From H111-94 sp034436045 (GTDB taxonomy: Bacteria; Chloroflexota; Ktedonobacteria; Ktedonobacterales; Ktedonobacteraceae), in contig DAOTVZ010000182.1 in the NCBI GenBank assembly GCA_034436045.1, positions 1 through 49,065 of the forward strand: a stretch of 49,065 nt of DNA, given 5' to 3'. The translations under genes were made by a program, and so were the position numbers. The notes under the pieces were generated by a model. The model was not told where the DNA came from, made no database searches, and worked only from the letters and a program-made list of their open reading frames with translations. Numbering within the stretch: the stretch's first letter is position 1; every line of letters begins with the position of its first letter. Of the stretch, positions 34,263 through 45,270 are shown one piece after another.

Positions 34263-35888
34263 ATGGACAGCGCTTTCCCCTGGTGGCAACGCGGAATTAT
34301 CTATCAGATTTACCCTCGCAGTTTTCAAGATAGCAACGGTGATGGCATCGGCGATTTACAGGGTATCATCAGCAGGCTCGATTATTTGAACTGGCTCGGA
34401 GTGGACGCTATCTGGCTCTCGCCTTTCTATCCCTCACCAATGGCCGACTTTGGCTACGACATTACCGATCATTGCAATGTTGATCCCATCTTCGGCGATT
34501 TGCAGACGTGCGACGCGCTGATCGAGCAGGCACATCGGCGCGATCTCAAGATCATTATTGATTTTGTCCCTAATCATACCTCTGACGAACATCCCTGGTT
34601 CCTTGCGTCGCGCAGTTCGCGCCAGAATCCTATGCGGGACTGGTATGTATGGGCCGACGCTAAGCCCGATGGCTCTCCACCCAACAACTGGCTGAGCGCA
34701 ATGGGTGGCTCCGCCTGGGAATGGGACAGCGCCACCGGCCAGTATTATTTGCACACTTTCCTCAAGAAGCAGCCAGACCTCAACTGGCGCAATCCGGCGG
34801 TCAAAGCCGCCATGTTTGATATTGTGCGCTTCTGGCTGGAACGGGGCGTCGATGGTTTTCGGATCGATGCCGCCCATTTCATTTTCAAGGACCCCGACTT
34901 GCGCGATAACCCGCTTAATCTCAGCGGCGAGCGCGTCTTGCATAAGCCGATAGGGGACTACGCCTCACAAATCCATCTCTATGACAACGGGCATAGCGAC
35001 GTGCATACCGTCTATCGTGAGCTACGCAAGCTGCTTGATAGTTACAGCACAACACATCCGCGCGTCATGATGGGTGAAGTGCATATTTTCGACCGCAAGG
35101 TCTGGGCCAGCTACTATGGGGTCAATCTGGACGAAATGCACATGCCCTTCAACTTCGATTTCATCAACACCACCTGGGACGCTCAGACCATTCGTCGCTC
35201 CGTCGATGCGCTTGAAACGCAGCTACCACCGGGGGCCTGGCCCAATAACGTCTTTGGCAATCACGATGAGCCGCGTATCATTAATCGCGTGGGGCCAGCA
35301 TTTGCGCGCTCGGCCATGCTGCTTCTGCTCACTCTGCGCGGCACGCCCACCCTCTATTATGGCGATGAGATCGGTATGCACAATGGCAACATTCCACCTG
35401 AGCGCATCCGTGACCCGATGGAGAAAAATATGCCTGGCATCGGCCTCGGACGCGACCCGGCCCGAACACCGATGCAGTGGGACAGCAGTCCAAACGCGGG
35501 CTTCTGTCCACCAGGCGTTGAACCCTGGCTACCTATACCCTCTGATTACCGGCAGAGCAACGTCGCCGCCGAACGCGATGACCCGGATTCGCTACTCACC
35601 TTCACACGCCGCCTCATCGCGTTGCGCCGCGCACTGCCCGCACTCTCGATTGGCAACTACCAGAGCATCGACGGCGTGCCTGCCGACTGCCTCGTCTTTC
35701 TACGCCAGGCGGGCAGGCAACGCTACCTCGTGGCCGTGAACTTTTCCGACAATGAGCAGCAGATAAATACCTCACAGATGGGACATGGGCGTATCGTCCT
35801 CTCTACTCATGCAGAGCGCGAGGCAGCAATCGAACTGACATCACTTCCATTACGCGCTAAAGAAGGCGTAATTATCGAGATGACATAG
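34263..35888 (+). CDS. GH13 alpha-glucosidase
   Basis: The 541-aa cytoplasmic enzyme releases glucose from alpha-glucosides. The open frame extends to 34104, but AAAGGAAG lies just before the ATG at 34263, and the protein then begins at the conserved PWWQRGIIYQIYPRSFQDSN. The four GH13 regions are present: DFVPNHTS; DGFRIDAAHF with the nucleophile Asp; MGEVHIFD with the acid/base Glu; and VFGNHDEPR with the third Asp. KKQPDLNWRNPAV and the overall length match the oligo-1,6-glucosidase/alpha-glucosidase subfamilies. No signal peptide is seen, so it acts on imported sugars, which fits the convergent sugar ABC importer next to it. Confidence 0.95.
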   Translation: MDSAFPWWQRGIIYQIYPRSFQDSNGDGIGDLQGIISRLDYLNWLGVDAIWLSPFYPSPMADFGYDITDHCNVDPIFGDLQTCDALIEQAHRRDLKIIIDFVPNHTSDEHPWFLASRSSRQNPMRDWYVWADAKPDGSPPNNWLSAMGGSAWEWDSATGQYYLHTFLKKQPDLNWRNPAVKAAMFDIVRFWLERGVDGFRIDAAHFIFKDPDLRDNPLNLSGERVLHKPIGDYASQIHLYDNGHSDVHTVYRELRKLLDSYSTTHPRVMMGEVHIFDRKVWASYYGVNLDEMHMPFNFDFINTTWDAQTIRRSVDALETQLPPGAWPNNVFGNHDEPRIINRVGPAFARSAMLLLLTLRGTPTLYYGDEIGMHNGNIPPERIRDPMEKNMPGIGLGRDPARTPMQWDSSPNAGFCPPGVEPWLPIPSDYRQSNVAAERDDPDSLLTFTRRLIALRRALPALSIGNYQSIDGVPADCLVFLRQAGRQRYLVAVNFSDNEQQINTSQMGHGRIVLSTHAEREAAIELTSLPLRAKEGVIIEMT

Positions 35889-35913
35889 TAATAAATAAAA
35901 CAGGTAACAAATC

Positions 35914-35946
35914 GGCGTAGGGGCAGGTCTACCACATCCCTACGCC
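35914..35946. terminator. bidirectional hairpin between the alpha-glucosidase and ABC permease genes
   Basis: GGCGTAGGG (35914-35922) and CCCTACGCC (35938-35946) are perfect inverted copies around a 15-nt loop. It includes a GTAGGGG start like the REP units, but the inner hairpin differs (GGCAGGTCTACC), so it may belong to a related element family. Confidence 0.6.
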
Positions 35947-35964
35947 AAATTTATTTGTGACACA

Positions 35965-36858
35965 TTAGCCCTTCACGGCACCGGCGGTGAGGCCGGAGAC
36001 GATGCGTTTCTGAAGGAATAGAACGACGATCACGAGCGGAATAGTCACAATCACAGCGGCGGCAGCAATTTCGCCCCAGGGGATCGTATGCTCGCCCGCG
36101 AAGCGCGTGACACCGACCGTTACCGGCTGGGCAGTCTGATCGGCAGTCAGCGTCAGACCAAAGATGAAGTCATTCCAGACAGCAATGAATGAGAGGATCG
36201 CAGCCGCGAAGACACCCGGAGCGGTGAGCGGGACAATGATCTCCCACAGGGCACGCATGCGCGAGGCCCCATCCACGCGCGCGGCTTCTTCCAGGTCCGG
36301 CGGCAGGTCGCGGAAGAAAGAGGTCATAAACCAGACCGTGATCGGCAATGTGAACACGATGTCAGGGATAATCAGAGCCACATAGGTGTTATAGACCGGT
36401 AGCGTACTGGTGAAGAACACGAAGAGCGGCCCCACCATCGCAATCGGCGGAATCATTTGCACTGATAACGTAATGGCTAATACGGCAGATTTGCCACGAA
36501 ATTTCATGCGTGCAATGGCGTAGGCACACAGAATGCCGACGACCAGCGAAATGATGGTAGTGCAAACAGCAATAATCGTGCTATTGAGCAGATCACGAGT
36601 GAAGATACTCACACTCAGGTCGCTGATGTAGTTTTCCAACGAGAACGTGTGGGGGATGAGTGTGGGCGGGGAGGCGTTGAGTTCCACGCCACTTTTTACC
36701 GAGGTCGCAAACGTCCAGTAGAGCGGCCCGATAGCAATGAGTACGACCAGCACGACCCCTAGATAGCGAATCGCCTTGCCCCACGAAAAACCACCCCTTG
36801 ACTCCGCAACGCCCACCTTAACCTGGGCTTTGGGGATAGCCTGCTCCTTGACAGCCAT
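35965..36858 (-). CDS. sugar ABC transporter permease, MalG type
   Basis: The 297-aa protein has six TM helices and the EAA loop EAARVDGASRMRALWEIIVPLTAPG of binding-protein-dependent permeases. The N-terminus (about 25 residues) is cytoplasmic. GGAG lies seven bases before the ATG. It follows the MalF-type permease after 82 bp of which no part is another gene, and is last in the importer operon. No ATPase gene is in the operon, so a shared MsiK-type ATPase encoded elsewhere is probable. Confidence 0.94.
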   Translation of the reverse strand: MAVKEQAIPKAQVKVGVAESRGGFSWGKAIRYLGVVLVVLIAIGPLYWTFATSVKSGVELNASPPTLIPHTFSLENYISDLSVSIFTRDLLNSTIIAVCTTIISLVVGILCAYAIARMKFRGKSAVLAITLSVQMIPPIAMVGPLFVFFTSTLPVYNTYVALIIPDIVFTLPITVWFMTSFFRDLPPDLEEAARVDGASRMRALWEIIVPLTAPGVFAAAILSFIAVWNDFIFGLTLTADQTAQPVTVGVTRFAGEHTIPWGEIAAAAVIVTIPLVIVVLFLQKRIVSGLTAGAVKG

Positions 36859-36905
36859 GATGCATCTCCTTTCCCGGATAGAGCGATCAACGCTCTTTGG
36901 CGTTG

Positions 36906-37823
36906 CTAGCTTCGTGTTACACGCATGACGATAGCGAAAATGATACTGATAATCACTCCGGTCGCAAACAGAACAACGGCAGCAGCCACACCAGTCGCAA
37001 AGTCGAAGGTAGTCCGCGTAAACATGTACTCATACGAATAGGATGCCATGCTCTGTACCTGGTTGCCCGCCAGCACATAGAAGAGGTCGAAGACGCCGAG
37101 GGCAGCGAGAGTACGGAAAAGCAACGCGATAATCAATGGGCCGGTAATCATTGGCAAGGTAATCGTCCAGAATTGCTGGAACTTGCTACTCCCATCGACG
37201 CTGGCCGCCTCGTACAATTCAGAAGGAATGACCTGCAAGCCCGCCAGGATCAACAAGGCCATAAATGGCGTGGTTTTCCAGACATCAGTGATAATGGAGG
37301 CCGCAACGATACCGCTACTCGTTTCCAACAGTGTAGCACCGGGCGGAATAATATGCATTTGTTGCATAAAGTAGCTGATGATGCCCGTGCGGTCATTGTA
37401 CATCAGCAACCAGATCTCGGCAGAGATAATAGTGGGAAAGGCCCACGGCACGAGAATAGCGGCACGCACCAGCCCACGTCCTGGGAACATGCCATTAATC
37501 AGGAGAGCAACACCCAGTCCCAGGACTGTCTCCAGAGCGACACTGATAATGGTGAAAACAAAGGTCGTGCCAATGGAGGCAATGAATGTATTGCTATGGA
37601 AAAGGGTGATATAGTTCGTCAGGCCGGTAAAGCTCGCGCTGGGGCTGAGAGGATTGTCAAGAAAGCTGAGCCAGATGGAATTAAGAATGGGATAGGCCGC
37701 CACCGCCAGAATGACGACAACGGTAGGGAGTACCAGGATATACGGTGCAATGCCACTTCCCAGGTCCAGACGATCTCGCAGAGTCTGTCTTCTGGCGGGT
37801 ACTTCTGCCGCTTGTGTTGCCAT
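36906..37823 (-). CDS. sugar ABC transporter permease, MalF type
   Basis: The 305-aa protein has six TM helices and the EAA motif in YEAASVDGSSKFQQFWTITLPM. I prefer the ATG at 37823, eight bases after AAGGA; the GTG at 37853 has no ribosome site. It lies 47 bp before the MalG-type gene and pairs with it as the heterodimeric channel of a carbohydrate importer. Confidence 0.94.
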   Translation of the reverse strand: MATQAAEVPARRQTLRDRLDLGSGIAPYILVLPTVVVILAVAAYPILNSIWLSFLDNPLSPSASFTGLTNYITLFHSNTFIASIGTTFVFTIISVALETVLGLGVALLINGMFPGRGLVRAAILVPWAFPTIISAEIWLLMYNDRTGIISYFMQQMHIIPPGATLLETSSGIVAASIITDVWKTTPFMALLILAGLQVIPSELYEAASVDGSSKFQQFWTITLPMITGPLIIALLFRTLAALGVFDLFYVLAGNQVQSMASYSYEYMFTRTTFDFATGVAAAVVLFATGVIISIIFAIVMRVTRS

Positions 37824-38016
37824 ACGTTCATTCCTTACTTTGCAGCTATTCACCGTGAGGCTGTCTGCTTGCCGCTATACCGTGGCGCTACGACGTCTAC
37901 AGCATTGCAGACAACCTCTCGATGAGTTCAACAGACACCACTACCATAGGAATATCACGCAATAGAATATCTGTCCAGAAACCCTGTTGCATGACATCCT
38001 CTATGAGAGAATCGAC

Positions 38017-39369
38017 TTACGATGTTCTGGTTACAATGGTCTGCAAATCGGATGCCAGCAGGCTCAGTGCCTGTGCGGGGGTGGTCTTTTTAATCAGGGC
38101 ATCATGAATGCGCTGCTGAATTGCCTGAGTGATGTCAGGATAGAACGGGGAGACTGGTCGCGGCAACGCATTCTGCACTATTGGTTGCACCTTGCCGAAG
38201 AACGGGTTGGCCTTCAGCACATCCGGGTCAGAGTAGATGCTCTTCAATGTCATCAGGAATGACAACTTGATAGCCAGGGTCTTCTGCTGCGCAGGTTGCA
38301 ACATATACTGGATAAATTTCCAGGCCGCGTCAGGATTCTTGGTGAAGGCATTGATTCCGTATTGCCAGCCACCAATGTTTGAATGAGCGACCGTATTGGT
38401 GCCACCGTATAGCAAAGGATGCTCGTCAAACTTGCCCGCCACTTTTGAGGCGCTGGGGTCGTTGCTTAATGCAATGGCATAGGGCCAGTTACGCATAAAA
38501 GTGGCCGTGCCAGCTTGCCAGGCCGACAGCGTTTGCGGCTCCTCATAGGTAGTCACCGCCGCCGGTGAGATCGTACCCACCCAACTGACCATCTCTGACA
38601 ACGCCTGCAAGCCTTCGGGACTATTGACCGTGACCTTCTTGGGATCGTTGAAGTCCAGAATTGAGCCACCATAACCATAGAGTACCTCGCAGAAATCACA
38701 CACCAGGCCCTCATATTGTGCTCCCTGCCAGATATAACCGAACTGCGTCTTGGAGGGGGCAGACGCCTTGGACATGGCGACTAGCTCGTCCCAGGTATTA
38801 GGCGGTGTCGAGATGATATCTGTGCGATAGTAGATGATGCCAACATCGGTATATTGTGGGGCAGCCCACAACTTACCATTGTAGGTGCAGCCTTGCAGCG
38901 GCCCTGGCAGATAATTGGCGCGATCACTGGAAGGCCACATACTCTCGCTGATGGGATAGGTCCAACCATTCGCACCAAACTCAGGTGGCCAGATGATGTC
39001 CATTGGGAAGACATCAATAGAACTACTGCGGGCGCGCAGCATAGTGGTGATAATGGTCAACAACTGACCAGTATCGCTGGGGGCATTGCTATTATAGTTA
39101 ATGTGTACCCCATTGTTCTGGTCATTAAACGCCTTCACCAGACTCGCGTAGACGCCATTGGTATCCCTCTGGATATAGTTGACGTTGACCGTCTGCCCGT
39201 TGCCGCCCGTGCTGTTGCTGGTGCCGCCGCAGGCCTCTAACAACGAGACAGCCGCTGTGCTGCTCAACCCAACGGCCATCGCCCTCTCAAGAAAGGTTCG
39301 GCGCGAAATACGCCCGATGCGGATATGCCTGATGATCTCGTCAATGACCTCACCCTGCTCAATGAACAT
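38017..39369 (-). CDS. extracellular sugar-binding lipoprotein of an ABC importer
   Basis: The 450-aa protein has a long basic N-terminus with a twin-arginine motif (ISRRTFLERA) and a lipobox-like end LLEACGG, so it is probably a Tat-exported lipoprotein. The mature part is a family 1 solute-binding protein: ASLVKAFNDQNNGVHINYNS, LWAAPQYTDVGIIYYRTDII, ATFMRNWPYAIALSND, and INAFTKNPDAAWKFIQYML. The FMRNWPYA segment is common in trehalose/maltose-type binding proteins (compare LpqY). GGAGA precedes the ATG by seven bases. It is first in the operon with both permeases. Confidence 0.92.
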   Translation of the reverse strand: MFIEQGEVIDEIIRHIRIGRISRRTFLERAMAVGLSSTAAVSLLEACGGTSNSTGGNGQTVNVNYIQRDTNGVYASLVKAFNDQNNGVHINYNSNAPSDTGQLLTIITTMLRARSSSIDVFPMDIIWPPEFGANGWTYPISESMWPSSDRANYLPGPLQGCTYNGKLWAAPQYTDVGIIYYRTDIISTPPNTWDELVAMSKASAPSKTQFGYIWQGAQYEGLVCDFCEVLYGYGGSILDFNDPKKVTVNSPEGLQALSEMVSWVGTISPAAVTTYEEPQTLSAWQAGTATFMRNWPYAIALSNDPSASKVAGKFDEHPLLYGGTNTVAHSNIGGWQYGINAFTKNPDAAWKFIQYMLQPAQQKTLAIKLSFLMTLKSIYSDPDVLKANPFFGKVQPIVQNALPRPVSPFYPDITQAIQQRIHDALIKKTTPAQALSLLASDLQTIVTRTS

Positions 39370-39914
39370 AGTAGTTCTCCTTTGGACTGGACAAATTGCT
39401 AATGAACATAAGCCGACTACGCTCGCAGGAATTCTATTGCCTGGCCCCCCTAAACCTTCTACCGTTGACCCACACAGAAAATCTATGGATCATAAATATG
39501 CGGAGAAGAAAGGCATTATCACAAGACGGCACCGTCCCGGCACTACAATACCTGCGTATGAGATGTGGATGCGAGGTGCCTTGAAGTGTATTTGTGGACG
39601 CTCCTTTCTTCACGAACATTCTACATCCCCTCATTGGGCCTTGTTGCTGACTTGCCTTGAGCAACTACCCTGTGTAAATACGCAGGTGGGATGCTGAATC
39701 TCTCAGTCGTTGAAAATCCGATGATGTTCGCAAAGCGAATTATAAAAACGTGGATATCAAGAGCTAGTGAGTGTATGATACCATAAAAATAGCTCAATTG
39801 CCAGAGAAATCTCAACTCGTTACGGTACCCCCCTCACAATATACTGCTCTTACCCCTGTTGTTACGAAATGTAACCTTACCGGTTACTCTTAACCACATC
39901 AGAAAGTCGGCATT
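39370..39914 (-). other. long 5' leader of the sugar importer operon, no gene seen
   Basis: If the promoter at 39936-39964 is used, about 545 nt of untranslated leader precede the binding-protein gene. Short frames here (for example 39434-39664) have no ribosome site or protein-like composition. I could not identify a riboswitch or clear terminator hairpin. A second promoter closer to the gene cannot be excluded. Confidence 0.4.
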
Positions 39915-39928
39915 TGGAAACGTTTCCA
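39915..39928. promoter_or_regulatory. LacI-family operator
   Basis: TGGAAACGTTTCCA is a perfect 14-bp palindrome with the central CG and AAACGTTT core typical of LacI/GalR-family sites. It begins about 7 bp downstream of the -10 box of the minus-strand promoter, so it covers the predicted transcription start. A bound repressor would block the sugar importer operon. The repressor gene is not in the window. Confidence 0.7.
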
Positions 39929-39935
39929 TTAGGAA

Positions 39936-39964
39936 ATGATACCATACAATCTCAACTCTGTCAA
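39936..39964 (-). promoter_or_regulatory. promoter of the sugar importer operon
   Basis: On the minus strand a perfect TTGACA (39959-39964) is followed after 17 bp by TATCAT (39936-39941), immediately upstream of the LacI-type operator. Confidence 0.75.
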
Positions 39965-39970
39965 TCGTAA

Positions 39971-39993
39971 GAGCGTGATCAATCACGCCCTAC
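39971..39993 (-). repeat. single REP-like palindrome
   Basis: GAGCGTGAT-CA-ATCACGCCC followed by TAC is a slightly decayed minus-orientation unit: one stem mismatch, and the tag overlaps the stem by one base. It sits between the importer promoter and the DUF4129 gene. Confidence 0.65.
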
Positions 39994-40074
39994 GGATGCT
40001 CATTGACAGGCCCATCAAACGAATCTACAATTGAATAGGCAGACAGGGCCAGCGAACAGGAAATAGTACAATTT

Positions 40075-41688
40075 ATGAACAACTCACCTCAATCGTATGA
40101 TGGGCCAGCATTGACGCCAGAGGAGCGGCGTCAGCAAGATATTCTCGCAATGAGCACGACGCCGGTAGCGATACGCCGCAGTGCCGGTGAGCGCCTGTTG
40201 CCTTATTTGTTTATGGCCACCGAAACCTGCTGGATCACCATTGCGCTGGTTGGCCTGGCCAGCACGCCCCTTTCGCCATCACACGCGCTCCTGCTACCTT
40301 TCTGGGCACCTTTCGTCTATATGGCCGGTACATACTGGCTCGCCACGCGGCTGGAGGTGCAAGCTGTCAGTCGCGCCGCGCGGCAGGGAAAGCAGGTTGT
40401 GAGCGTGACAACAGCAGGGGAGACGCCGGTGTACTTGTTCTTCGTCCTTAGCACACTACTTGTAGCCTGGGCCAGCATGTATAGGTCCGTCTTTGTGCTC
40501 GACCCACGCTGGCTGCTCACGCTATGTGAAGATATTCTCTCGCTCAATCTGGCCGCTTTCCATTTCGTTGTGATTGTGCTGCTCGCGCTCTTTTTCTGCT
40601 GGCGTGGGGCACGTCTCTCGCGTCGCCAGATCGAACCAGCCGTAGTCATCAGCACGTTTCGCATTGGAGTGGGGGTAACGCTGGCGCTGGTCTTTATCCA
40701 GGCTCTGGTAGGTGGTGGCATGGGTGCCCTGGCCAGCCTGCTCTGGCTCAGCCCTATCTTTCTCTCGCTGGCCCTGCTGACGCACGCGCTGGCGCGCGCG
40801 GTTTTCCTGCGCCGCACGCACGCTACCGGTCTGCTCAGCAACACAGGTCGGCAGGAACGTGCCTTGCTCGGTCTGATCGCGCCACTGGCTCTGTTGCTCC
40901 TGTTACTGGCCCTGCTGGTCGGAGCTTTCGCCAGTCCGGCATTTCTGGCCCAGGTGCAACAGGCGCTGTCGCCTCTCGGTCGCCTCTACGATGGCCTGGT
41001 ATACCTGCTGTCAGAGCTACTGATCCTGCTCGCTACGCCCATCTTCTGGCTGTTCTCCTTGCTGCATCCACATAGCCCTATCCCTCATCTGACGCCGCCG
41101 GGCAACGCTCCTGCCGCTTCAAAAACTCATTATATCCAGTCCACCCCGCTCATCACCATCATCACACCCTATGTCGCGGTGATCATGCCCATCCTGCTGA
41201 TTGTGCTGCTGCTGATGCTGATTCGCCTGGCGCTGCGCCGACGCCGCCTCTCCCTGCAAAAACGCGAGGAGGATACGCACGAGAGCCTCTGGTCATGGCA
41301 ACTTTTCTGGACGCAGCTCAAAGCCTTGCTGCTGGCCCTGCTACATCGTCTTTTCCCTCGCCATCAGAACGAAGTGGCCGGGGTGACGACCTACGAAGAG
41401 ATAAGCAAAGAGCCTGCGGTGCGCACGATCCGTGAGATTTACCGCGCCTTCCTGACCTGGTGTGCTGCTCGCGGCTACCCACGTCGGCGTACTGAAACGC
41501 CGTTTGAGTTCAGCCAACGTCTCGCCGTGCCTTTCGCCAACGCAGAGCCGGAGATTGCTGCCGTTACCGAGACCTACACGGAGGTGCGCTACGGTGATAT
41601 TGTGCCCGACGAGACCGAGGTGGCCCACGTCCGCTCCCTCTGGCAAGCCCTACAACAAAAAAGTTTACCGCCGCACCCCCCCAGATAA
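40075..41688 (+). CDS. membrane protein with C-terminal DUF4129 domain
   Basis: The 537-aa protein has about eight TM helices, one of which precedes a basic cytoplasmic stretch (RLALRRRRLSLQKREEDTHE), then a C-terminal DUF4129 domain of about 100 residues: AVRTIREIYRAFLTWCAARG, RRRTETPFEFSQRLA, and VTETYTEVRYGDIVPDETEV ending in LWQAL. DUF4129 often accompanies transglutaminase-like or polymer-modifying membrane proteins. Here no such gene is adjacent, and the function is unknown. Confidence 0.85.
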   Translation: MNNSPQSYDGPALTPEERRQQDILAMSTTPVAIRRSAGERLLPYLFMATETCWITIALVGLASTPLSPSHALLLPFWAPFVYMAGTYWLATRLEVQAVSRAARQGKQVVSVTTAGETPVYLFFVLSTLLVAWASMYRSVFVLDPRWLLTLCEDILSLNLAAFHFVVIVLLALFFCWRGARLSRRQIEPAVVISTFRIGVGVTLALVFIQALVGGGMGALASLLWLSPIFLSLALLTHALARAVFLRRTHATGLLSNTGRQERALLGLIAPLALLLLLLALLVGAFASPAFLAQVQQALSPLGRLYDGLVYLLSELLILLATPIFWLFSLLHPHSPIPHLTPPGNAPAASKTHYIQSTPLITIITPYVAVIMPILLIVLLLMLIRLALRRRRLSLQKREEDTHESLWSWQLFWTQLKALLLALLHRLFPRHQNEVAGVTTYEEISKEPAVRTIREIYRAFLTWCAARGYPRRRTETPFEFSQRLAVPFANAEPEIAAVTETYTEVRYGDIVPDETEVAHVRSLWQALQQKSLPPHPPR

Positions 41689-41795
41689 TGGCCCATCAGC
41701 CGCACAGCTACATTTACGTTTGTTCAATATGATACTATCTGAGTATGAAGCGTAACGGTCTACGTTAGAGACGAGACGGAAAGGATAGTGCTTGT

Positions 41796-43481
<1,686 letters not shown>

Positions 43482-43536
43482 CAGGATAGATGGGGCGTGG
43501 CAGTACACCCTGCACGCTTATCAGCGCAAGCATCTC

Positions 43537-43559
43537 AGGGCGAGCCTTGTGCTCGCCCT
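43537..43559. terminator. bidirectional hairpin between hutU and the FHA gene
   Basis: AGGGCGAGC (43537-43545) pairs with GCTCGCCCT (43551-43559) around a 5-nt loop, between convergent genes. Confidence 0.65.
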
Positions 43560-43580
43560 ACCAAACTAACGACGCGGCAC

Positions 43581-44507
43581 TTATGGGTTTCTGAAAATCA
43601 CGCCACCGCTGATCTTCCAACTGCCATTTTCATCGACAAGCTGGAAACTGGAAATGATCGGCTGGGGGCTTGCGTTTGTCATCCAGGTCACGACGCCGTT
43701 GCCGGTACTGCCATTATCACTCACATTGCCAACCGTGCAGGAGCGCATCCCGCCACTGGCAGTGGTGATTTGCTGCATCTCTGTGTCGAATTCCGTCTCG
43801 CTCACTTTACTTTGAAAGCCACTGGATAACTGCTGATAGGCGTCGGAAAAATTATCATTGACAACATCATTGCAAAAGGTGGTCAGCGTCTTCGTGGGGG
43901 TTGAGCCGAAGATGGCCCCTAGCGCGCTCGCCAGCACACAGGCCAACACAACGACGGCAGCGACGATACCAACAATGAGCCAGGTGCGACGACGGTCCGT
44001 CTTTTGTGGCTGCACTGGAGCCGGTGCCACCACATAGTTGGGGGGAGGATACGGCACGTTATAAGGAGTAGGGTTGGGCGGCGGCGGATAGGGAGGCGGA
44101 GGCACGGGTGGCACCTGCGGCAGCGGATACGCCGGATAGCCTTGCGGTTCTGGCTGCGGCGCTGCAACTGTGGGGGGCATCTCCGTTGATTGGGCAGCAT
44201 AAACGGTCGGTGCCACCTCTGCCCCACTTACCTCATAGCTCATCCGCACGTCACCAATGCGGATAATGTCGCCCGCACGTAACAAACGAGGCCGGTTACG
44301 TTCAAGGCGCTCCTCATTGACGAAAGTTCCATTCGTACTCCCTACATCGATGATGCTATAGCCCTGCCCGTCGGGGCGTATTTCAGCATGATGGGTTGAA
44401 GTTTTGCCATCGCTCAGCACCAGTTGATTGTCGGGGGCGCGTCCGATCTTTAGAGGGGTAGCGCTCAGAACTATACGCCCCTGTGGCCCATACAGTGCAG
44501 CTTCCAT
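43581..44507 (-). CDS. FHA-domain membrane protein with extracytoplasmic NTF2-like domain
   Basis: The 308-aa protein starts at the ATG at 44507, seven bases after GAGGAG; the frame is open 41 codons further up but without a ribosome site. An N-terminal FHA domain (LKIGRAPDNQLVLSDGKTST, HHAEI, VGSTNGTFVNEERL) binds phosphothreonine peptides. A Pro/Tyr-rich linker, one TM (TWLIVGIVAAVVVLACVLAS) and an external domain follow. The external domain (STPTKTLTTFCNDVVNDNFS, DAYQQLSSGFQ) is a DUF4878/NTF2-like module. The same module occurs in the upstream gene at 44665-45270, so the two are tandem paralogues in this part. A link to Ser/Thr kinase signalling is inferred from FHA only. Confidence 0.88.
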   Translation of the reverse strand: MEAALYGPQGRIVLSATPLKIGRAPDNQLVLSDGKTSTHHAEIRPDGQGYSIIDVGSTNGTFVNEERLERNRPRLLRAGDIIRIGDVRMSYEVSGAEVAPTVYAAQSTEMPPTVAAPQPEPQGYPAYPLPQVPPVPPPPYPPPPNPTPYNVPYPPPNYVVAPAPVQPQKTDRRRTWLIVGIVAAVVVLACVLASALGAIFGSTPTKTLTTFCNDVVNDNFSDAYQQLSSGFQSKVSETEFDTEMQQITTASGGMRSCTVGNVSDNGSTGNGVVTWMTNASPQPIISSFQLVDENGSWKISGGVIFRNP

Positions 44508-44664
44508 TGATCGCTCCTCATCATTCTCGGTGAGCAACTCACCACTTACCGTTCTACTCATAATGATAATAGAACGAACAAAGCTGAGTCGCAGTAAGGA
44601 GCATAACGGCAGAGATGAGAAATCTGTCACAAAACTATTTTCTGCACACTTGAAGACGTGCGCA

Positions 44665-45270
44665 TCATTGTGCCTGTTTCAAATCCGCAATCTTCCAGAT
44701 ACTATCTTTATTTTTGGCCAGTGTTACCCAATCGTTATTGATACCTCTGGAGGCATGTACCAGGCGCAACGTTGCGGTCGCCACCATGCCATTACCGCTG
44801 GCGACGCCGTGCGTACACTGAACAACCCGGTCCTGCGAGAGTGCCGAGGCCAGCACTGCTTCGGGAATCTCGCTCTGAAGCTGCACTGAGAGTTGATCGT
44901 AAGCGCTCTGGTAATCGCCGTTTTGCAGGGCAGAGCAGAAAGCATCCAGTGTTTTTGTCGGCGTCGAGCGGTTCAGATAAGCAATGGCAGCGCCAGAGGC
45001 AAGAATCAGCAGCAGAACCGCTGCGACCAGAACCAACTTGTGGTGAAGCTGCCAGCGGCGTTGCGGTGGTGGTGTCTCCAGTGGCGGCCCGGCAAAGGGG
45101 TTATAGGGACGCTTTACAGCATCCACTACAGGTGCTGGCACATCTGTTTCCGTGCTGCTATACTGTAGCTGCATCGGCTCAAAATTGCTGCCAAAGGGTA
45201 TATAAGGAAGCGAAGGGGTATCGTACCCCTGGACTTCGGACGGGTGAAACTGGGAATCATGGTCCTGCAT
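44665..45270 (-). CDS. membrane protein with extracytoplasmic NTF2-like domain, paralogue of the FHA protein
   Basis: The 201-aa protein has a roughly 75-residue cytoplasmic N-terminus, one TM (LVLVAAVLLLILASGAAIAY) and an external domain starting STPTKTLDAFCSALQNGDYQ, SAYDQLSVQLQ. This domain aligns with that of the downstream FHA protein, including the Cys pair. There is no FHA domain. GGAG lies seven bases before the ATG. The two genes are 157 bp apart in the same direction and may be co-transcribed. Confidence 0.82.
   Translation of the reverse strand: MQDHDSQFHPSEVQGYDTPSLPYIPFGSNFEPMQLQYSSTETDVPAPVVDAVKRPYNPFAGPPLETPPPQRRWQLHHKLVLVAAVLLLILASGAAIAYLNRSTPTKTLDAFCSALQNGDYQSAYDQLSVQLQSEIPEAVLASALSQDRVVQCTHGVASGNGMVATATLRLVHASRGINNDWVTLAKNKDSIWKIADLKQAQ

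Noticed and set aside
36897..37925. 342-codon plus-strand frame
   Set aside because: Antisense of the MalF-type permease; polar composition with no domain.
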